Shown: positions 1 to 7,604 of the stretch, piece by piece | Position numbering within the stretch: position 1 is the stretch's first letter | How the letters are laid out: every line of letters begins with the position of its first letter | Source: Aeromicrobium sp. CnD17-E | GTDB lineage: Bacteria; Actinomycetota; Actinomycetes; Propionibacteriales; Nocardioidaceae | DNA length: 64,000 nucleotides | Direction of reading: 5' to 3' | Assembly: GCF_024124745.1 (NCBI RefSeq) | Contig: NZ_JAMXRU010000004.1 | Span: 1-64,000, forward strand | Program-made: the position numbers and the translations under genes | The notes under the pieces: generated by a model | Told to the model about the DNA's origin: nothing | Databases searched by the model: none | Seen by the model: only the letters and a program-made list of their open reading frames with translations

Positions 1-73
1 CGGCGACGTCGTTGCGCTCGCCGCCGAACAGCGCCGAGGTCGCGCGCGCGACGGGTCCGGGGCGCTCGCTCAT
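1..73 (-). CDS. N-terminus of a second GTPase-pair protein (partial)
   Basis: Only the first 24 codons lie in the window. The ATG at 71-73 overlaps the stop codon of the upstream 596-residue GTPase gene in an ATGA arrangement, so the two are probably translationally coupled. The visible residues (MSERPGPVARATSALFGGER...) hold no recognisable domain. Actinobacterial genes of this GTPase type often come as adjacent pairs, so a partner GTPase is likely, but that is inference from context. The gene runs off the left edge. Confidence 0.5.
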   Translation of the reverse strand, partial: MSERPGPVARATSALFGGERNDVA

Positions 74-1860
74 GAGGCGGTCTCTCCGTCCAGGAAGTCG
101 ATGTGTCGTGCGTACTCGGCCCGGCGCGCGGCGTCGCGCAGCCGGGACTGGGAGGCCTCGATCACGGCCGGGTCGCTGACGAGGTCGAGGTAGCGCCGGC
201 TCTCCGCCGTCGCGAGCGCCTCGACCGCGGTGACGAGCGACGTGTGGGCGCGCTCGGCGAGCCGGCGGACCGCCTGGTCGCCGAAGATCGCCTCGAGCAG
301 CTTCTGCGCGACGACGGCGGTGCCGCCGGCGACGCCGACCTCGGCGCCGGTGAGACCCGCGGAGCCGCTGACGAACACCAGCACCATCAGCGCGACGCCG
401 ATGCCGTTGACGCCGAAGGCGAGGAACTTGGCCGTGAGGCGCTTGTCGGAGCCCTCGGCGCGGACGAGCTCGAGCACCTCGGCCTGCCAGTCGCGGACGA
501 GCCGCTCGGCCTTGACCCGGACGTCGCGCGACGCGCGGTCGAGGCCGCGCTCGGAGGCGATCAGCGCCCGGCCGGCGCCGACCGAGGACCAGGAGCGGTA
601 CACCGCCTCCGCGGCAGCCTCGAGCTGCTCCACCAGCAGGGTCTGCAGCCCGGACTCCACCGCCTCGCTGACCTCCGCGGAGCGGGTGCGCTTGCCGGTG
701 ACCTGGTCGACGAGCCGGTCGCGGATGCGGCTCACGCGCTCCTCGACCGAGCGCAGCAGCTCGCCGTTGCCGACGAACTCCTGCCAGCGGGTCAGCACCT
801 CGCCGCGCATGACCGTGCCGTCGGCGGTGGCCCGACGCAGCAGGTCGACCGCCTCGGCGTAGGTGCGGGTGGCGTCGTCGTGCAGCTGACGTGCGGCAGC
901 GAGCTGCTCGTCGAGCCCGTCGGCGACGACGTGCGAGCGCAGCACGTTGTGGCGCACGGCGCCGTCGAGCGTGCCGAAGACGACGGCGGATCGACCCTCG
1001 GGGTCGGCCGCGAGGTCGCGCAGCCAGCCGCGGATCGGCTCGACGGCCTCGCGCGGCAGCAGACCGTCCTCGCCGACCGGCGACTCCGGCACCGTGAAGA
1101 GCGGGGAGTCCGACAGCCCGCGCGACGTCATCATGCGCGCGAGGTGGCCTCGCACCTCCACGACCGCGTCGGCGTGCGTACGGTCGAGGACCACGGCCAC
1201 CGACGTGCTGCGCTCCGCGGCGCGTCCGAGGTAGTCCCACGGCACCTGGTCGGCGTAGCGCGCGGCCGAGGTGACGAAGAGCCAGAGGTCGGCGGCCGCG
1301 AGCAGCTGCGTCGCCAGCTCGCGGTTGGCTGCGTCGATCGAGTCGATGTCGGGCGCGTCGAGGATCGCCAGGCCGCGCGGGACACCCGTGGAGGGCGCCA
1401 GGCGCAGGGCGTAGACGTCGTTCGTGACCGCCTTGGTGCGGGGCAGCTCGGGCAGGATGCGGTCGGGCTGGAACCACTCCGCGTCGTCGGGGTGGTGCAC
1501 CAGCACCGGCGAGCGCGTGGTCGGGCGCAGCACGCCGGACTGGGTGACCTGCTCCCCCACGAGCGAGTTGACCAGCGTCGACTTGCCCGCGCCGGTGGAC
1601 CCGCCCACGACCGTGAGCAGCGGAGCCTCGAGCTGCACGAGCCGCGGGATGACGTAGTCGGACAGCTGGTCGACCATCTCGGCGCGGGTGGAGCGCACGT
1701 CGTCGACACCCGGGACCTCGAGCGCGAGGGGGGCCGCCGTGACGTCGGTGAGGAGCTTGCTCAGCGCTCCCAGCAGCTCGGCCGAGGCGTGTTCGCTGGG
1801 CACCGGTGCTCCTCCCGTCTCGACGTGTCGTTGCGGCTGTTCCGCGGGGTCAAGGGACAC
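70..1860 (-). CDS. Dynamin-like/YfjP-type membrane-associated GTPase
   Basis: A 596-residue protein with a clear P-loop near residues 86-95 (GGSTGAGKST) and a following LRPTTR segment fitting the switch I threonine. It has a G3-like LDAPDIDS where classical GTPases have DxxG, and no clean NKxD; VLDRTHAD occupies that place. A long helical region follows, then a hydrophobic stretch around residues 460-500 (FLAFGVNGIGVALMVLVFV) that could insert in the membrane. This layout resembles bacterial dynamin-like proteins and the actinobacterial GTPase pairs. The start is GTG, with no convincing ribosome binding site, so it may lie further in. The next gene overlaps its stop. Membrane remodelling or stress tolerance is the family role; the exact function is unknown. 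Confidence 0.75.
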   Translation of the reverse strand: MSLDPAEQPQRHVETGGAPVPSEHASAELLGALSKLLTDVTAAPLALEVPGVDDVRSTRAEMVDQLSDYVIPRLVQLEAPLLTVVGGSTGAGKSTLVNSLVGEQVTQSGVLRPTTRSPVLVHHPDDAEWFQPDRILPELPRTKAVTNDVYALRLAPSTGVPRGLAILDAPDIDSIDAANRELATQLLAAADLWLFVTSAARYADQVPWDYLGRAAERSTSVAVVLDRTHADAVVEVRGHLARMMTSRGLSDSPLFTVPESPVGEDGLLPREAVEPIRGWLRDLAADPEGRSAVVFGTLDGAVRHNVLRSHVVADGLDEQLAAARQLHDDATRTYAEAVDLLRRATADGTVMRGEVLTRWQEFVGNGELLRSVEERVSRIRDRLVDQVTGKRTRSAEVSEAVESGLQTLLVEQLEAAAEAVYRSWSSVGAGRALIASERGLDRASRDVRVKAERLVRDWQAEVLELVRAEGSDKRLTAKFLAFGVNGIGVALMVLVFVSGSAGLTGAEVGVAGGTAVVAQKLLEAIFGDQAVRRLAERAHTSLVTAVEALATAESRRYLDLVSDPAVIEASQSRLRDAARRAEYARHIDFLDGETAS

Positions 1861-1900
1861 GGTAGTGGACTCTGCGTGACCACGGTGCGTCCGCGTCGCG

Positions 1901-3109
1901 TCACCGTCGGTGCGCGACGGGCAAGGGCGGCGGGAAGCGGAGCGCGGGTCGCAGCTCGTACATCGCGTCGAGCAGCGCGTAGGTGCGTTCGACGCCGTAC
2001 GGCTTCGTCTGGCCGCGCATGATCGCGTCGTGCAGGAAGGCCATCTCCGTGGCGAGGCGCTGGTAACGGCGCACGATCCGTCCGGCCACCCGGCCGTGGT
2101 GACGGCGGGCGTGCCGGCGGGCCTGCTTGCGGTAGCCGAAGCGCGAGAGGTACGGGATCTCCGCGGGATGGATCCAGCCGCGCTCGGCGACGTAGGACAA
2201 CGAGTGCTCGAGGGTCCGGACCTGGCGCGAGCGCGCCACGATGGCCACGACGGCGAGCGTGACGAACAGGACGAACAGCGCGAAGTAGGTGAGCGCGAAG
2301 CCCACGCCCCCGAAGTACGACGCGGACCCGTTCCAGAGCCCGTGCAGGACCATGCTGATCGCGAGGCCGAGCGTGCCCACCAGCACCTTCAGGACCTTCG
2401 AGCGGATGCCGACGGCCAGCCCCAGCGCGATGCCGAACGCCGACAGGAAGAGCGGGTGCGCGAACGGGCTGGCGATCCCGCGGACGACGAACGTCCCGGC
2501 CGCGCCCTCGGCGCCGGCGATCGGCACGTCGGGCCCGCCGGCGTAGCTGAGGGCGTAGTAGCCGATGTTCTCGACGAACGCGAAGCCCAGCCCCACGAGG
2601 CCGGCCACGATCAGGCCGTCCAGGAAGCCGTCGATGATGCGACGCCAGCGCAGGAACGTCAGCAGCAGGAACAGCCCCTTGGCAGGCTCCTCGCTCGCAG
2701 GGGCGACGAACGTCGCCAGCTCCTTCTGCGTCAGGTCGGTCGTCTCCCCCAGCAGCACCTGCACGGCGAGCGCGATGCCGACCGCGCCGACACCACCCCA
2801 CACGAACGCGGCCACCTTGTAGCGACGTGGCTCCGGCTCGTAGCGGTCGAGCCACCAGTACACGAACCACAGCACCGGCAGCGGCACCAGTGCGTAGATG
2901 ATCGCCAGGCGCGCGCCCTCGAGCGCCTCCGCGCCGGCAGCGACCACCACGATCTCGACCAGGCCCAGCGCCACGCCGATCCCGGTGAGCACGATCAGCA
3001 CGGTGCGTCCCCGCTGCCGCGGACGCTCGACGTAGCGGGGCATCCGTCGGGGGATCGTCCCGCGGCCCGCCACCTCCGGCGCGGCCTCCTGCGCGTGTGG
3101 CTGGCTCAC
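1901..3109 (-). CDS. PrsW-family intramembrane metalloprotease
   Basis: A polytopic membrane protein of about 402 residues from the GTG at 3107-3109. PrsW hallmarks are visible: EEPAKG around residue 140, FAFVENIGYY around 175-185 and a conserved His in SPFAHPLF around 218, all in or next to membrane helices. The Glu pairs and the His are the presumed catalytic or metal-binding residues. The C-terminal 100 residues are basic and cytosolic. Bacillus PrsW cleaves an anti-sigma factor; no anti-sigma gene is adjacent here, so the substrate is unknown. The reading frame stays open up to 3199 and an ATG at 3041-3043 is also possible. I prefer the GTG because it begins a plausible hydrophilic N-terminus before the first helix. 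Confidence 0.82.
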   Translation of the reverse strand: MSQPHAQEAAPEVAGRGTIPRRMPRYVERPRQRGRTVLIVLTGIGVALGLVEIVVVAAGAEALEGARLAIIYALVPLPVLWFVYWWLDRYEPEPRRYKVAAFVWGGVGAVGIALAVQVLLGETTDLTQKELATFVAPASEEPAKGLFLLLTFLRWRRIIDGFLDGLIVAGLVGLGFAFVENIGYYALSYAGGPDVPIAGAEGAAGTFVVRGIASPFAHPLFLSAFGIALGLAVGIRSKVLKVLVGTLGLAISMVLHGLWNGSASYFGGVGFALTYFALFVLFVTLAVVAIVARSRQVRTLEHSLSYVAERGWIHPAEIPYLSRFGYRKQARRHARRHHGRVAGRIVRRYQRLATEMAFLHDAIMRGQTKPYGVERTYALLDAMYELRPALRFPPPLPVAHRR

Positions 3110-3245
3110 CCCCCGGAGCCTAGGGGAACGCGGTGCCCCGCGCCCCACGGCACGCGACGACCGCCCCCACATGTGGGACGTCATCGCCCTTCTCGGCACC
3201 GCGGACGGGCCATGAGGTTCCGATCCGGGGCCGGTCGGGTGCGAC

Positions 3246-3251
3246 TAGGGT
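3246..3251 (+). promoter_or_regulatory. -10 box of the tRNA-Arg promoter
   Basis: TAGGGT lies 8 nt before the mature tRNA 5' end. The same hexamer precedes several other genes of this window, including cspA, orn and the TetR gene, so it looks like this organism's housekeeping -10 box. No clear -35 is seen. Confidence 0.5.
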
Positions 3252-3259
3252 GGGGGCGG

Positions 3260-3333
3260 GCCCCCGTAGCTCAGATGGATAGAGCAGAAGCCTTCTAATC
3301 TTCGGGTCGCAGGTTCGACTCCTGCCGGGGGCA
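3260..3333 (+). tRNA. tRNA-Arg (anticodon UCU)
   Basis: The cloverleaf is readable: acceptor GCCCCCG pairs with CGGGGGC, the D-stem is GCTC/GAGC, the anticodon loop CTTCTAA gives UCU, and the T-arm is GCAGG-TTCGACT-CCTGC. CCA is not encoded. One oddity is the anticodon stem GAAGC/TCTTC, which has a C-T mismatch next to the loop. A tandem array of degenerate copies of the last 64 nt follows directly. Confidence 0.9.
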
Positions 3334-3461
3334 CTCAGATCGAAGAGCAGAACCCCTTCTCATCCCCGGGTCGCAGGTTCGACTCCTGCCGGGGGCACTC
3401 AGATCGAAGAGCAGAACCCCTTCTCATCCCCGGGTCGCAGGTTCGACTCCTGCCGGGGGCA
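3334..3461 (+). repeat. Two tandem 64-bp copies of the tRNA-Arg 3' part
   Basis: Two units, 3334-3397 and 3398-3461, appear identical to each other. They match the last 64 nt of tRNA-Arg (3270-3333) with a one-base deletion in the D-loop, a one-base insertion by the anticodon and a few substitutions. The T-arm and the 3' acceptor strand with its discriminator base are intact. The 5' acceptor strand is missing, so they cannot fold as full tRNAs. A decayed further copy is visible around 3489-3519, running into the stop codon of the aldo/keto reductase gene. Confidence 0.9.
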
Positions 3462-3514
3462 CTCACATCCGAGATTCCTTCCGGGGCCCTCAGATCGAGG
3501 AGCAGAACCCCTCC

Positions 3515-4465
3515 TCAGGTCGGGGCGTCGAGGGCGGCGAGCTCGTCAGGGGCGAGGTCCACGTCGGCGACACGCAGGGCCGACTCGAGCTGCTCCACCG
3601 AGCTGACGCCGAGGATCGGCCGCACCTCGGGCCGCGACGCCATCAACCAGGCCAGCACGACCACCGACCGCGGCACGCCGTGCGCCTGCGCGACGTCGTC
3701 CAGCACCGCCAGACGTCGCTCCGTGCCCGGGTGGCGGTAAGCCTGCGGGAACGGGCGGTCAGGACGGTCGTAGGAGCCCTGCACGAGCGGGGAGTAGGCC
3801 CACAGCTCGAGGTCGGGGTGCTCGCTGACGTAGTCGACGGTCTCGTCGGTGACGAAGCCGAACCGGTGGTCCTTGCCCTCCACCGCCGCGCCGGGCCGCG
3901 GGTGCACGTACGACGTCGTGAGCTGCAGGGCCGTCCACGCCTCGAGCCCGCGCGCCTCGGCGAGCGCCCGGCCACGCTCGACCCGCCAGGTCGGGTGGTT
4001 GGAGACGCCCAGCCGTCGCACCGCGCCGTCGGCGACGAGAGAACCGAACGCCTCCACCGTCTCCTCCAGCGGCGTCCCCCGGTCCTCCCCGTGCGCCCAG
4101 TACAGGTCGATCACGTCGACGCCGAGGCGACGCAGGCTCGCCTCGCAGCCGGCTCGCACGACCTCGGCCGAGAGGCCCTCGACGGGATGGCCGTCCGCGC
4201 GGGGCTCGTCGAGGGGCTCGACGCCGACCTTCGTGGCCAGCTCGACCCGCTCGCGACGCGACGGCTCCGCCGCCAGCCAGCGGCCGATGAGGCGCTCGCT
4301 CGCTCCCCCGTGCCCGCTCGGGTCGACCCAGAAGGCGTAGCAGTTGGCGGTGTCGAGGGTCCGTCCGCCGGCGGCGAGGAACCGGTCGAGCAGCGCCCGC
4401 GACGTCGCCTCGTCCGTCCGGGTGCCGAGGTACATGGTGCCGAGCACGAGCCGTGAGACGTCCAT
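3515..4465 (-). CDS. Aldo/keto reductase
   Basis: A 316-residue protein of AKR length, with a (beta/alpha)8 barrel expected. The AKR tetrad is visible as Asp38 and Tyr43 (LDTANCYAF), Lys79 (ELATKVGV) and His125 (LYWAHGED). The late GVSSVEQL segment fits the NADPH phosphate-binding part of the family. It would reduce aldehydes or ketones with NADPH; the substrate cannot be told. It is transcribed divergently from crcB across only 35 bp. Its stop codon lies in the last degenerate tRNA-Arg repeat, so that repeat may have brought or replaced its terminator. Confidence 0.88.
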   Translation of the reverse strand: MDVSRLVLGTMYLGTRTDEATSRALLDRFLAAGGRTLDTANCYAFWVDPSGHGGASERLIGRWLAAEPSRRERVELATKVGVEPLDEPRADGHPVEGLSAEVVRAGCEASLRRLGVDVIDLYWAHGEDRGTPLEETVEAFGSLVADGAVRRLGVSNHPTWRVERGRALAEARGLEAWTALQLTTSYVHPRPGAAVEGKDHRFGFVTDETVDYVSEHPDLELWAYSPLVQGSYDRPDRPFPQAYRHPGTERRLAVLDDVAQAHGVPRSVVVLAWLMASRPEVRPILGVSSVEQLESALRVADVDLAPDELAALDAPT

Positions 4466-4488
4466 GCGACGAACCTATCCGCGGGTCG

Positions 4489-4494
4489 TAGAGT
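4489..4494 (+). promoter_or_regulatory. -10 box, leaderless start of crcB1
   Basis: TAGAGT ends 6 nt before the ATG at 4501, which puts transcription start at or next to the start codon. There is no Shine-Dalgarno sequence in between. The 35-bp gap to the divergent gene leaves no room for a fluoride riboswitch. Confidence 0.5.
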
Positions 4495-4500
4495 CCGACC

Positions 4501-4893
4501 ATGGCGACGACCTGGCCGCGTCCGGACGCGGTGGCGCTCGTGGCCGCCGGCGGCGCGGTCGGCACGCTGGCCCGCTACGGCGTGGCAGTGTTCGTCGACC
4601 CGGTCGACGGGCTGCCCGTCGGCATCCTCGGCGTCAACCTCCTCGGCGCGTTCCTGCTCGGCGTCCTGACCGCCACCGTCGCGTCGTCGCGTGCCCGCCT
4701 GCTGCTCGGCACCGGTCTCATGGGCGGCTTCACGACCTACAGCGCCTTCGCCCTCGACACCCAGGGCCTGCTCGCCGACGCACGACCCGCCGACGCCCTC
4801 GTCTACCTCCTCGCGACCGTCGCGGGTGGCTTCGCCGCCTCGGTCGGCGGGCTCGCCGTCGGCCGCGCCCTGCGGACCCGGGGTGCGCGATGA
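4501..4893 (+). CDS. crcB: Fluoride channel subunit, CrcB/FluC family (first of two)
   Basis: A 130-residue, four-helix membrane protein with FluC signatures: GAVGTLARYGV near the N-terminus, NLLGAFLLG in the second helix and GLMGGFTTYSAFALDT in the third. FluC proteins form dual-topology dimers that export fluoride. Gram-positive bacteria often carry two different subunits that form a heterodimer, and that is the arrangement here. The stop codon overlaps the next gene's ATG (ATGA), which would give one-to-one coupled synthesis. Confidence 0.93.
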   Translation: MATTWPRPDAVALVAAGGAVGTLARYGVAVFVDPVDGLPVGILGVNLLGAFLLGVLTATVASSRARLLLGTGLMGGFTTYSAFALDTQGLLADARPADALVYLLATVAGGFAASVGGLAVGRALRTRGAR

Positions 4894-5249
4894 ACGGTGT
4901 GCTGCTGGCGGGTGCGGTGGCGGTCGCGGGCGGGGGAGGCTCGGTGCTGCGACTGCTCGTCGACACCTGGGTGGGCCAGCGCTCCTCCGGGCGGTTCCCG
5001 TGGGGCATCGTCGCCGTGAACGTCACCGGGTCGTTCCTCATCGGGCTGGCCGTCGGACTGCTCGACGACGGCGTCGCCCGGACGGTCGTGGCCACCGGGT
5101 TCCTCGGCGGCTACACGACGTTCAGCACCGCGAGCCTCGACTCCGCCCGCCTCGCGCTCCGCGGCCGGGGCGGCAGGGCCGTCGCCCACGCGGTGGGCAC
5201 CGCCGTCGTGTGCGTCGCGGCGGCGTGGCTGGGCCTGCTGCTGACGTGA
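4890..5249 (+). CDS. crcB: Fluoride channel subunit, CrcB/FluC family (second of two)
   Basis: A 119-residue paralogue of the preceding gene, with GGGGSVLRLLVD, NVTGSFLIG and GFLGGYTTFSTASLDS at matching positions. The Phe/Tyr and Thr/Ser residues of the third helix line the fluoride path in characterised FluC. The start is fixed by the ATGA overlap with the upstream gene. The pair likely acts as a heterodimer. A strong hairpin terminator follows the stop at once. Confidence 0.92.
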   Translation: MNGVLLAGAVAVAGGGGSVLRLLVDTWVGQRSSGRFPWGIVAVNVTGSFLIGLAVGLLDDGVARTVVATGFLGGYTTFSTASLDSARLALRGRGGRAVAHAVGTAVVCVAAAWLGLLLT

Positions 5250-5282
5250 CACGGCCCCCGCACCGAGGGTGCGGGGGCCGTG
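5250..5282. terminator. Hairpin terminator between convergent genes
   Basis: A perfect 15-bp stem (CACGGCCCCCGCACC and its complement) with loop GAG starts directly after the crcB2 stop. It can serve both strands, because the DsbA-like gene ends at 5301 from the other side. It has no clear U-tract, as is common in GC-rich actinobacteria. Confidence 0.8.
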
Positions 5283-5300
5283 TGCGGGGAGGAGCCGGGG

Positions 5301-6098
5301 TCAGGCCTTGGCCTCCTCGACCGCCTTCTGGATCGTGGCGGGGCTGAAGTCGTCGAGCTTCTTGCCGTCCACGAAGACCGTCGGCGTGCCGCTGATCTCG
5401 CGGTCGCTGTCCTGCGCGACCTCCTTGGCCTTGACGACCCACGGGACGAACTTCTCGGACTTCACGCACGAGTCGATGCCCGCGCCGGTGATGCCGAGGC
5501 TCTTGAGGTCCTCGACGAGCTTCGCGTTCTCGGGTCCGGCCGTGCCCTCCTGCGGCTGGTTGGCGTACAGGAAGTCGTGGACCTTGACGTAGTCGTCGAC
5601 GCCGCCGGCGTCGAGGGCGCAGAGCGCCGCGTTGGTGGCGCGCTTGGAGTAGTCGTTGGTGCTGCCGCCGTTCTCGTCGAGGAAGGAGAACGGCTTGTAG
5701 GTGAGCGCGATCTCGCCCGACGCCACCTGCTGCTTCAGCATGGGGCCGGCGACCTGCTCGAACTGCTGGCACACGGGGCACTGGAAGTCCTCGTACACCT
5801 CGACGCTGACCGGCTTCGCGTCGCCGGACGCGGCGTCACCGTCGGAGGACCCGCCGTCGGCGGCCTCGGCGTCGGCCTGGTCGTACAGGATGCCGTAGTC
5901 CTTCGTGTTCTTCGGCGCGACGAGGTCGGTGCTCTTGGCGTTCTTGTCGGCCGTCGACTTCACGGCGTAGCCGCCGACGCCGACGAGGGCGATGACGACG
6001 GCGACGATCGCGATCGTGATGACGTTGCGCTGGCGCTTGTCGGCCTTCTCGCGCTCCTTGCGCATCTGCTCGGCTCGCTGCTTGCGGTCGTTGCTCAC
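5301..6098 (-). CDS. Membrane-anchored DsbA-like thiol oxidoreductase
   Basis: A 265-residue protein with a basic cytosolic N-terminus rich in Arg/Lys/Glu, one membrane helix ([22 protein letters not shown], about residues 26-47) and an extracellular thioredoxin fold of the DsbA/Thioredoxin_4 type. The active-site CPVC sits in [15 protein letters not shown], and the cis-Pro loop in [13 protein letters not shown]. The family introduces or shuffles disulfides in exported proteins. The GTG at 6096-6098 has AGGAG at good spacing upstream. The open frame continues to 6164 without a better site. It is transcribed divergently from orn. Confidence 0.87.
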   Translation of the reverse strand: MSNDRKQRAEQMRKEREKADKRQRNVITIAIVAVVIALVGVGGYAVKSTADKNAKSTDLVAPKNTKDYGILYDQADAEAADGGSSDGDAASGDAKPVSVEVYEDFQCPVCQQFEQVAGPMLKQQVASGEIALTYKPFSFLDENGGSTNDYSKRATNAALCALDAGGVDDYVKVHDFLYANQPQEGTAGPENAKLVEDLKSLGITGAGIDSCVKSEKFVPWVVKAKEVAQDSDREISGTPTVFVDGKKLDDFSPATIQKAVEEAKA

Positions 6099-6235
6099 GT
6101 GGTCTGGCTCCTGTGCGGCGTCTGGGACATGACGGGAGGCGTGCGCCCGTCGTTCGAGGGGCACAACGAAGACCGCGCCCCGTCGGTTCCCTGGAAGGCT
6201 ACCCGGGCTGGGCGGCTGGGGCTGTCACGGTGGCC

Positions 6236-6241
6236 TAGGGT
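6236..6241 (+). promoter_or_regulatory. -10 box, leaderless start of orn
   Basis: TAGGGT is followed by 7 nt and then the GTG start codon, with no Shine-Dalgarno sequence. This spacing implies a leaderless mRNA. Confidence 0.5.
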
Positions 6242-6248
6242 CGGTCGC

Positions 6249-6881
6249 GTGAACGACAGACTGGTGTGGATCGACTGCGAGATGACCGGGCTCTCCCTCG
6301 AGACCGACGCGTTGGTGGAGGTGGCGGCGCTCGTCACCGACTACGAGCTCAACGTGCTGGGCCAGGGCGTCGACCTCGTGATCAAGCCTCCGGCGCAGGC
6401 GCTGGAGCAGATGAACGAGGTGGTGACGCGCATGCACACCGCCTCAGGGCTCATCACCGAGCTCGAGGCCGGCACGACGCTGCGCGAGGCCGAGGAGCAG
6501 GTGCTCGCCTACGTCCGCGAGCACGTGAAGGAGCCGCGCAAGGCGCCGCTCGCGGGCAACACGGTCGGCACCGACCGGACGTTCCTCGCGCGCGACATGA
6601 AGGAGCTGGAGGGCTTCCTGCACTACCGCGTCATCGACGTGTCGTCGATCAAGGAGCTCGCCCGCCAGTGGTTCCCCCGTGCCTACTTCGCGGCTCCCGC
6701 GAAGGCCGGGCACCACCGCGCGCTGGCCGACATCGCCGAGAGCATCGACGAGCTGCGCTACTACCGCCGCGCCGTGTTCGTGGGCGATCCCGGCCCTGAG
6801 ACGGAGGCGGCCCGTGCGATCGCCGCCGAGGTCGCGGCCAGCTCGACGCTCGGCCGGCTGGAGGTCTCCACGGAGTCGTGA
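6249..6881 (+). CDS. orn: Oligoribonuclease
   Basis: A 210-residue DEDDh exonuclease. Catalytic residues are visible as Asp9 and Glu11 (WIDCEMTGL), an Asp in [15 protein letters not shown], and the His and Asp of [16 protein letters not shown]. Orn degrades two- to five-nucleotide RNAs, including pGpG, to mononucleotides at the end of mRNA turnover. The GTG start is set by the conserved N-terminus and by the -10 box just upstream. It is followed by tRNA-His, a common actinobacterial neighbourhood. Confidence 0.96.
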   Translation: MNDRLVWIDCEMTGLSLETDALVEVAALVTDYELNVLGQGVDLVIKPPAQALEQMNEVVTRMHTASGLITELEAGTTLREAEEQVLAYVREHVKEPRKAPLAGNTVGTDRTFLARDMKELEGFLHYRVIDVSSIKELARQWFPRAYFAAPAKAGHHRALADIAESIDELRYYRRAVFVGDPGPETEAARAIAAEVAASSTLGRLEVSTES

Positions 6882-6914
6882 CGGGGCACCGGCGGGGCTG
6901 CGTGCGACGTGGGC

Positions 6915-6920
6915 TATGAT
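6915..6920 (+). promoter_or_regulatory. -10 box of the tRNA-His promoter
   Basis: TATGAT lies about 33 nt before the mature tRNA-His 5' end, in the short gap after orn. No strong -35 is evident. Confidence 0.45.
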
Positions 6921-6952
6921 CGTCCGCGTCGTGACGGCCTGCCGCCACGCAT

Positions 6953-7029
6953 GGTGGGCGTAGCTCAGTTGGTAGAGCACCGGCTTGTGGTGCCGGTGGC
7001 CGCGGGTTCAAGTCCCGTCGTCCACCCCA
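6953..7029 (+). tRNA. tRNA-His (anticodon GUG)
   Basis: Acceptor GTGGGCG pairs with CGTCCAC and has an extra 5' G opposite the discriminator C73, the identity element of tRNA-His. The anticodon loop TTGTGGT gives GUG and the T-arm contains GGTTCAAGTCC. The 3' CCA is encoded (7027-7029). Confidence 0.95.
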
Positions 7030-7035
7030 TGTGAC

Positions 7036-7084
7036 CGAGGCGCGAGCCGCCCGAGGTGTCCACCTCGGCGCGGGTCGCGCCTCG
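7036..7084 (+). terminator. Double hairpin after tRNA-His
   Basis: An outer stem CGAGGCGCG/CGCGCCTCG encloses an inner stem CCGAGGTG/CACCTCGG. It lies directly behind the tRNA and is the probable terminator. Confidence 0.6.
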
Positions 7085-7191
7085 TCCGCGTCAGGGGCGG
7101 CGCGACGGCCGCTCCCCGGCCCTCCCGCACCCCCTCTCAGCGATCGACCCGACCCGCCTGGCACGGGGTGCGTCCTCCTCGTCCGGACGTG

Positions 7192-7197
7192 TAGGGT
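7192..7197 (+). promoter_or_regulatory. -10 box of cspA with a long 5' leader
   Basis: TAGGGT would start transcription near 7204, leaving a 5' untranslated region of about 135 nt before the cspA ATG. Long structured leaders that refold in the cold are known for cspA genes; here the length is a prediction from this box. Confidence 0.45.
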
Positions 7198-7339
7198 GGG
7201 TGTCAGTTGTAGGCGTTAGTTGTGCCAGAAAGATCGAGCGCGCCGGGTCCCCCCGGTCGCTCCAGCTTCTCCCGGTTGATGCGCGTCGCGACACCCGTCG
7301 CATGCGACACGCGCATGCGCACCACCGAAGGAGAGACAC

Positions 7340-7543
7340 ATGGCTACCGGAACTGTGAAGTGGTTCAACGCTGACAAGGGCTTCGGCTTCATCGCCCCCG
7401 ACCAGGGCGGCGAGGACGTCTTCGCCCACTTCAGCGCCATCCAGGCGAGCGGCTACCGCTCGCTCGAGGAGAACCAGAAGGTCGAGTTCGACGTCGAGCA
7501 GGGCCAGAAGGGCCTGCAGGCGGCCAACATCCGCCCGATCTGA
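7340..7543 (+). CDS. cspA: Cold shock protein, CspA family
   Basis: A 67-residue single cold-shock domain. RNP1 (KGFGFI) and RNP2 (VFAHF) are intact within [13 protein letters not shown] and [12 protein letters not shown], giving the aromatic surface that binds single-stranded RNA and DNA. It acts as an RNA chaperone. GAAGGAGAG sits 7-15 nt before the ATG as a strong ribosome binding site. The length is typical. The hairpin downstream is the likely terminator. Confidence 0.97.
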   Translation: MATGTVKWFNADKGFGFIAPDQGGEDVFAHFSAIQASGYRSLEENQKVEFDVEQGQKGLQAANIRPI

Positions 7544-7570
7544 TCTCAGCTCGTCACCCTGACGAGTCAC

Positions 7571-7604
7571 ACGACGCCCCCACCGCATGCGGTGGGGGCG
7601 TCGT
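7571..7604. terminator. cspA terminator hairpin
   Basis: A perfect 34-bp palindrome with 17-nt arms (ACGACGCCCCCACCGCA and its complement) begins 27 bp after the cspA stop. Confidence 0.8.

Noticed and set aside
103-2022. Long plus-strand frame over the GTPase gene
   Set aside because: It is antisense to a protein with a clear P-loop. Its translation is low-complexity and has no domain.
3260-3519. Attachment sites of an integrated element at tRNA-Arg
   Set aside because: Copies of a tRNA 3' end can be att sites, but they lie only 64 bp apart, hold no cargo and no integrase is near. Remnants of past integration cannot be fully excluded.
4466-4500. Fluoride riboswitch before crcB
   Set aside because: Only 35 bp separate the divergent start codons and the -10 box lies 6 nt before the ATG, leaving no leader RNA.
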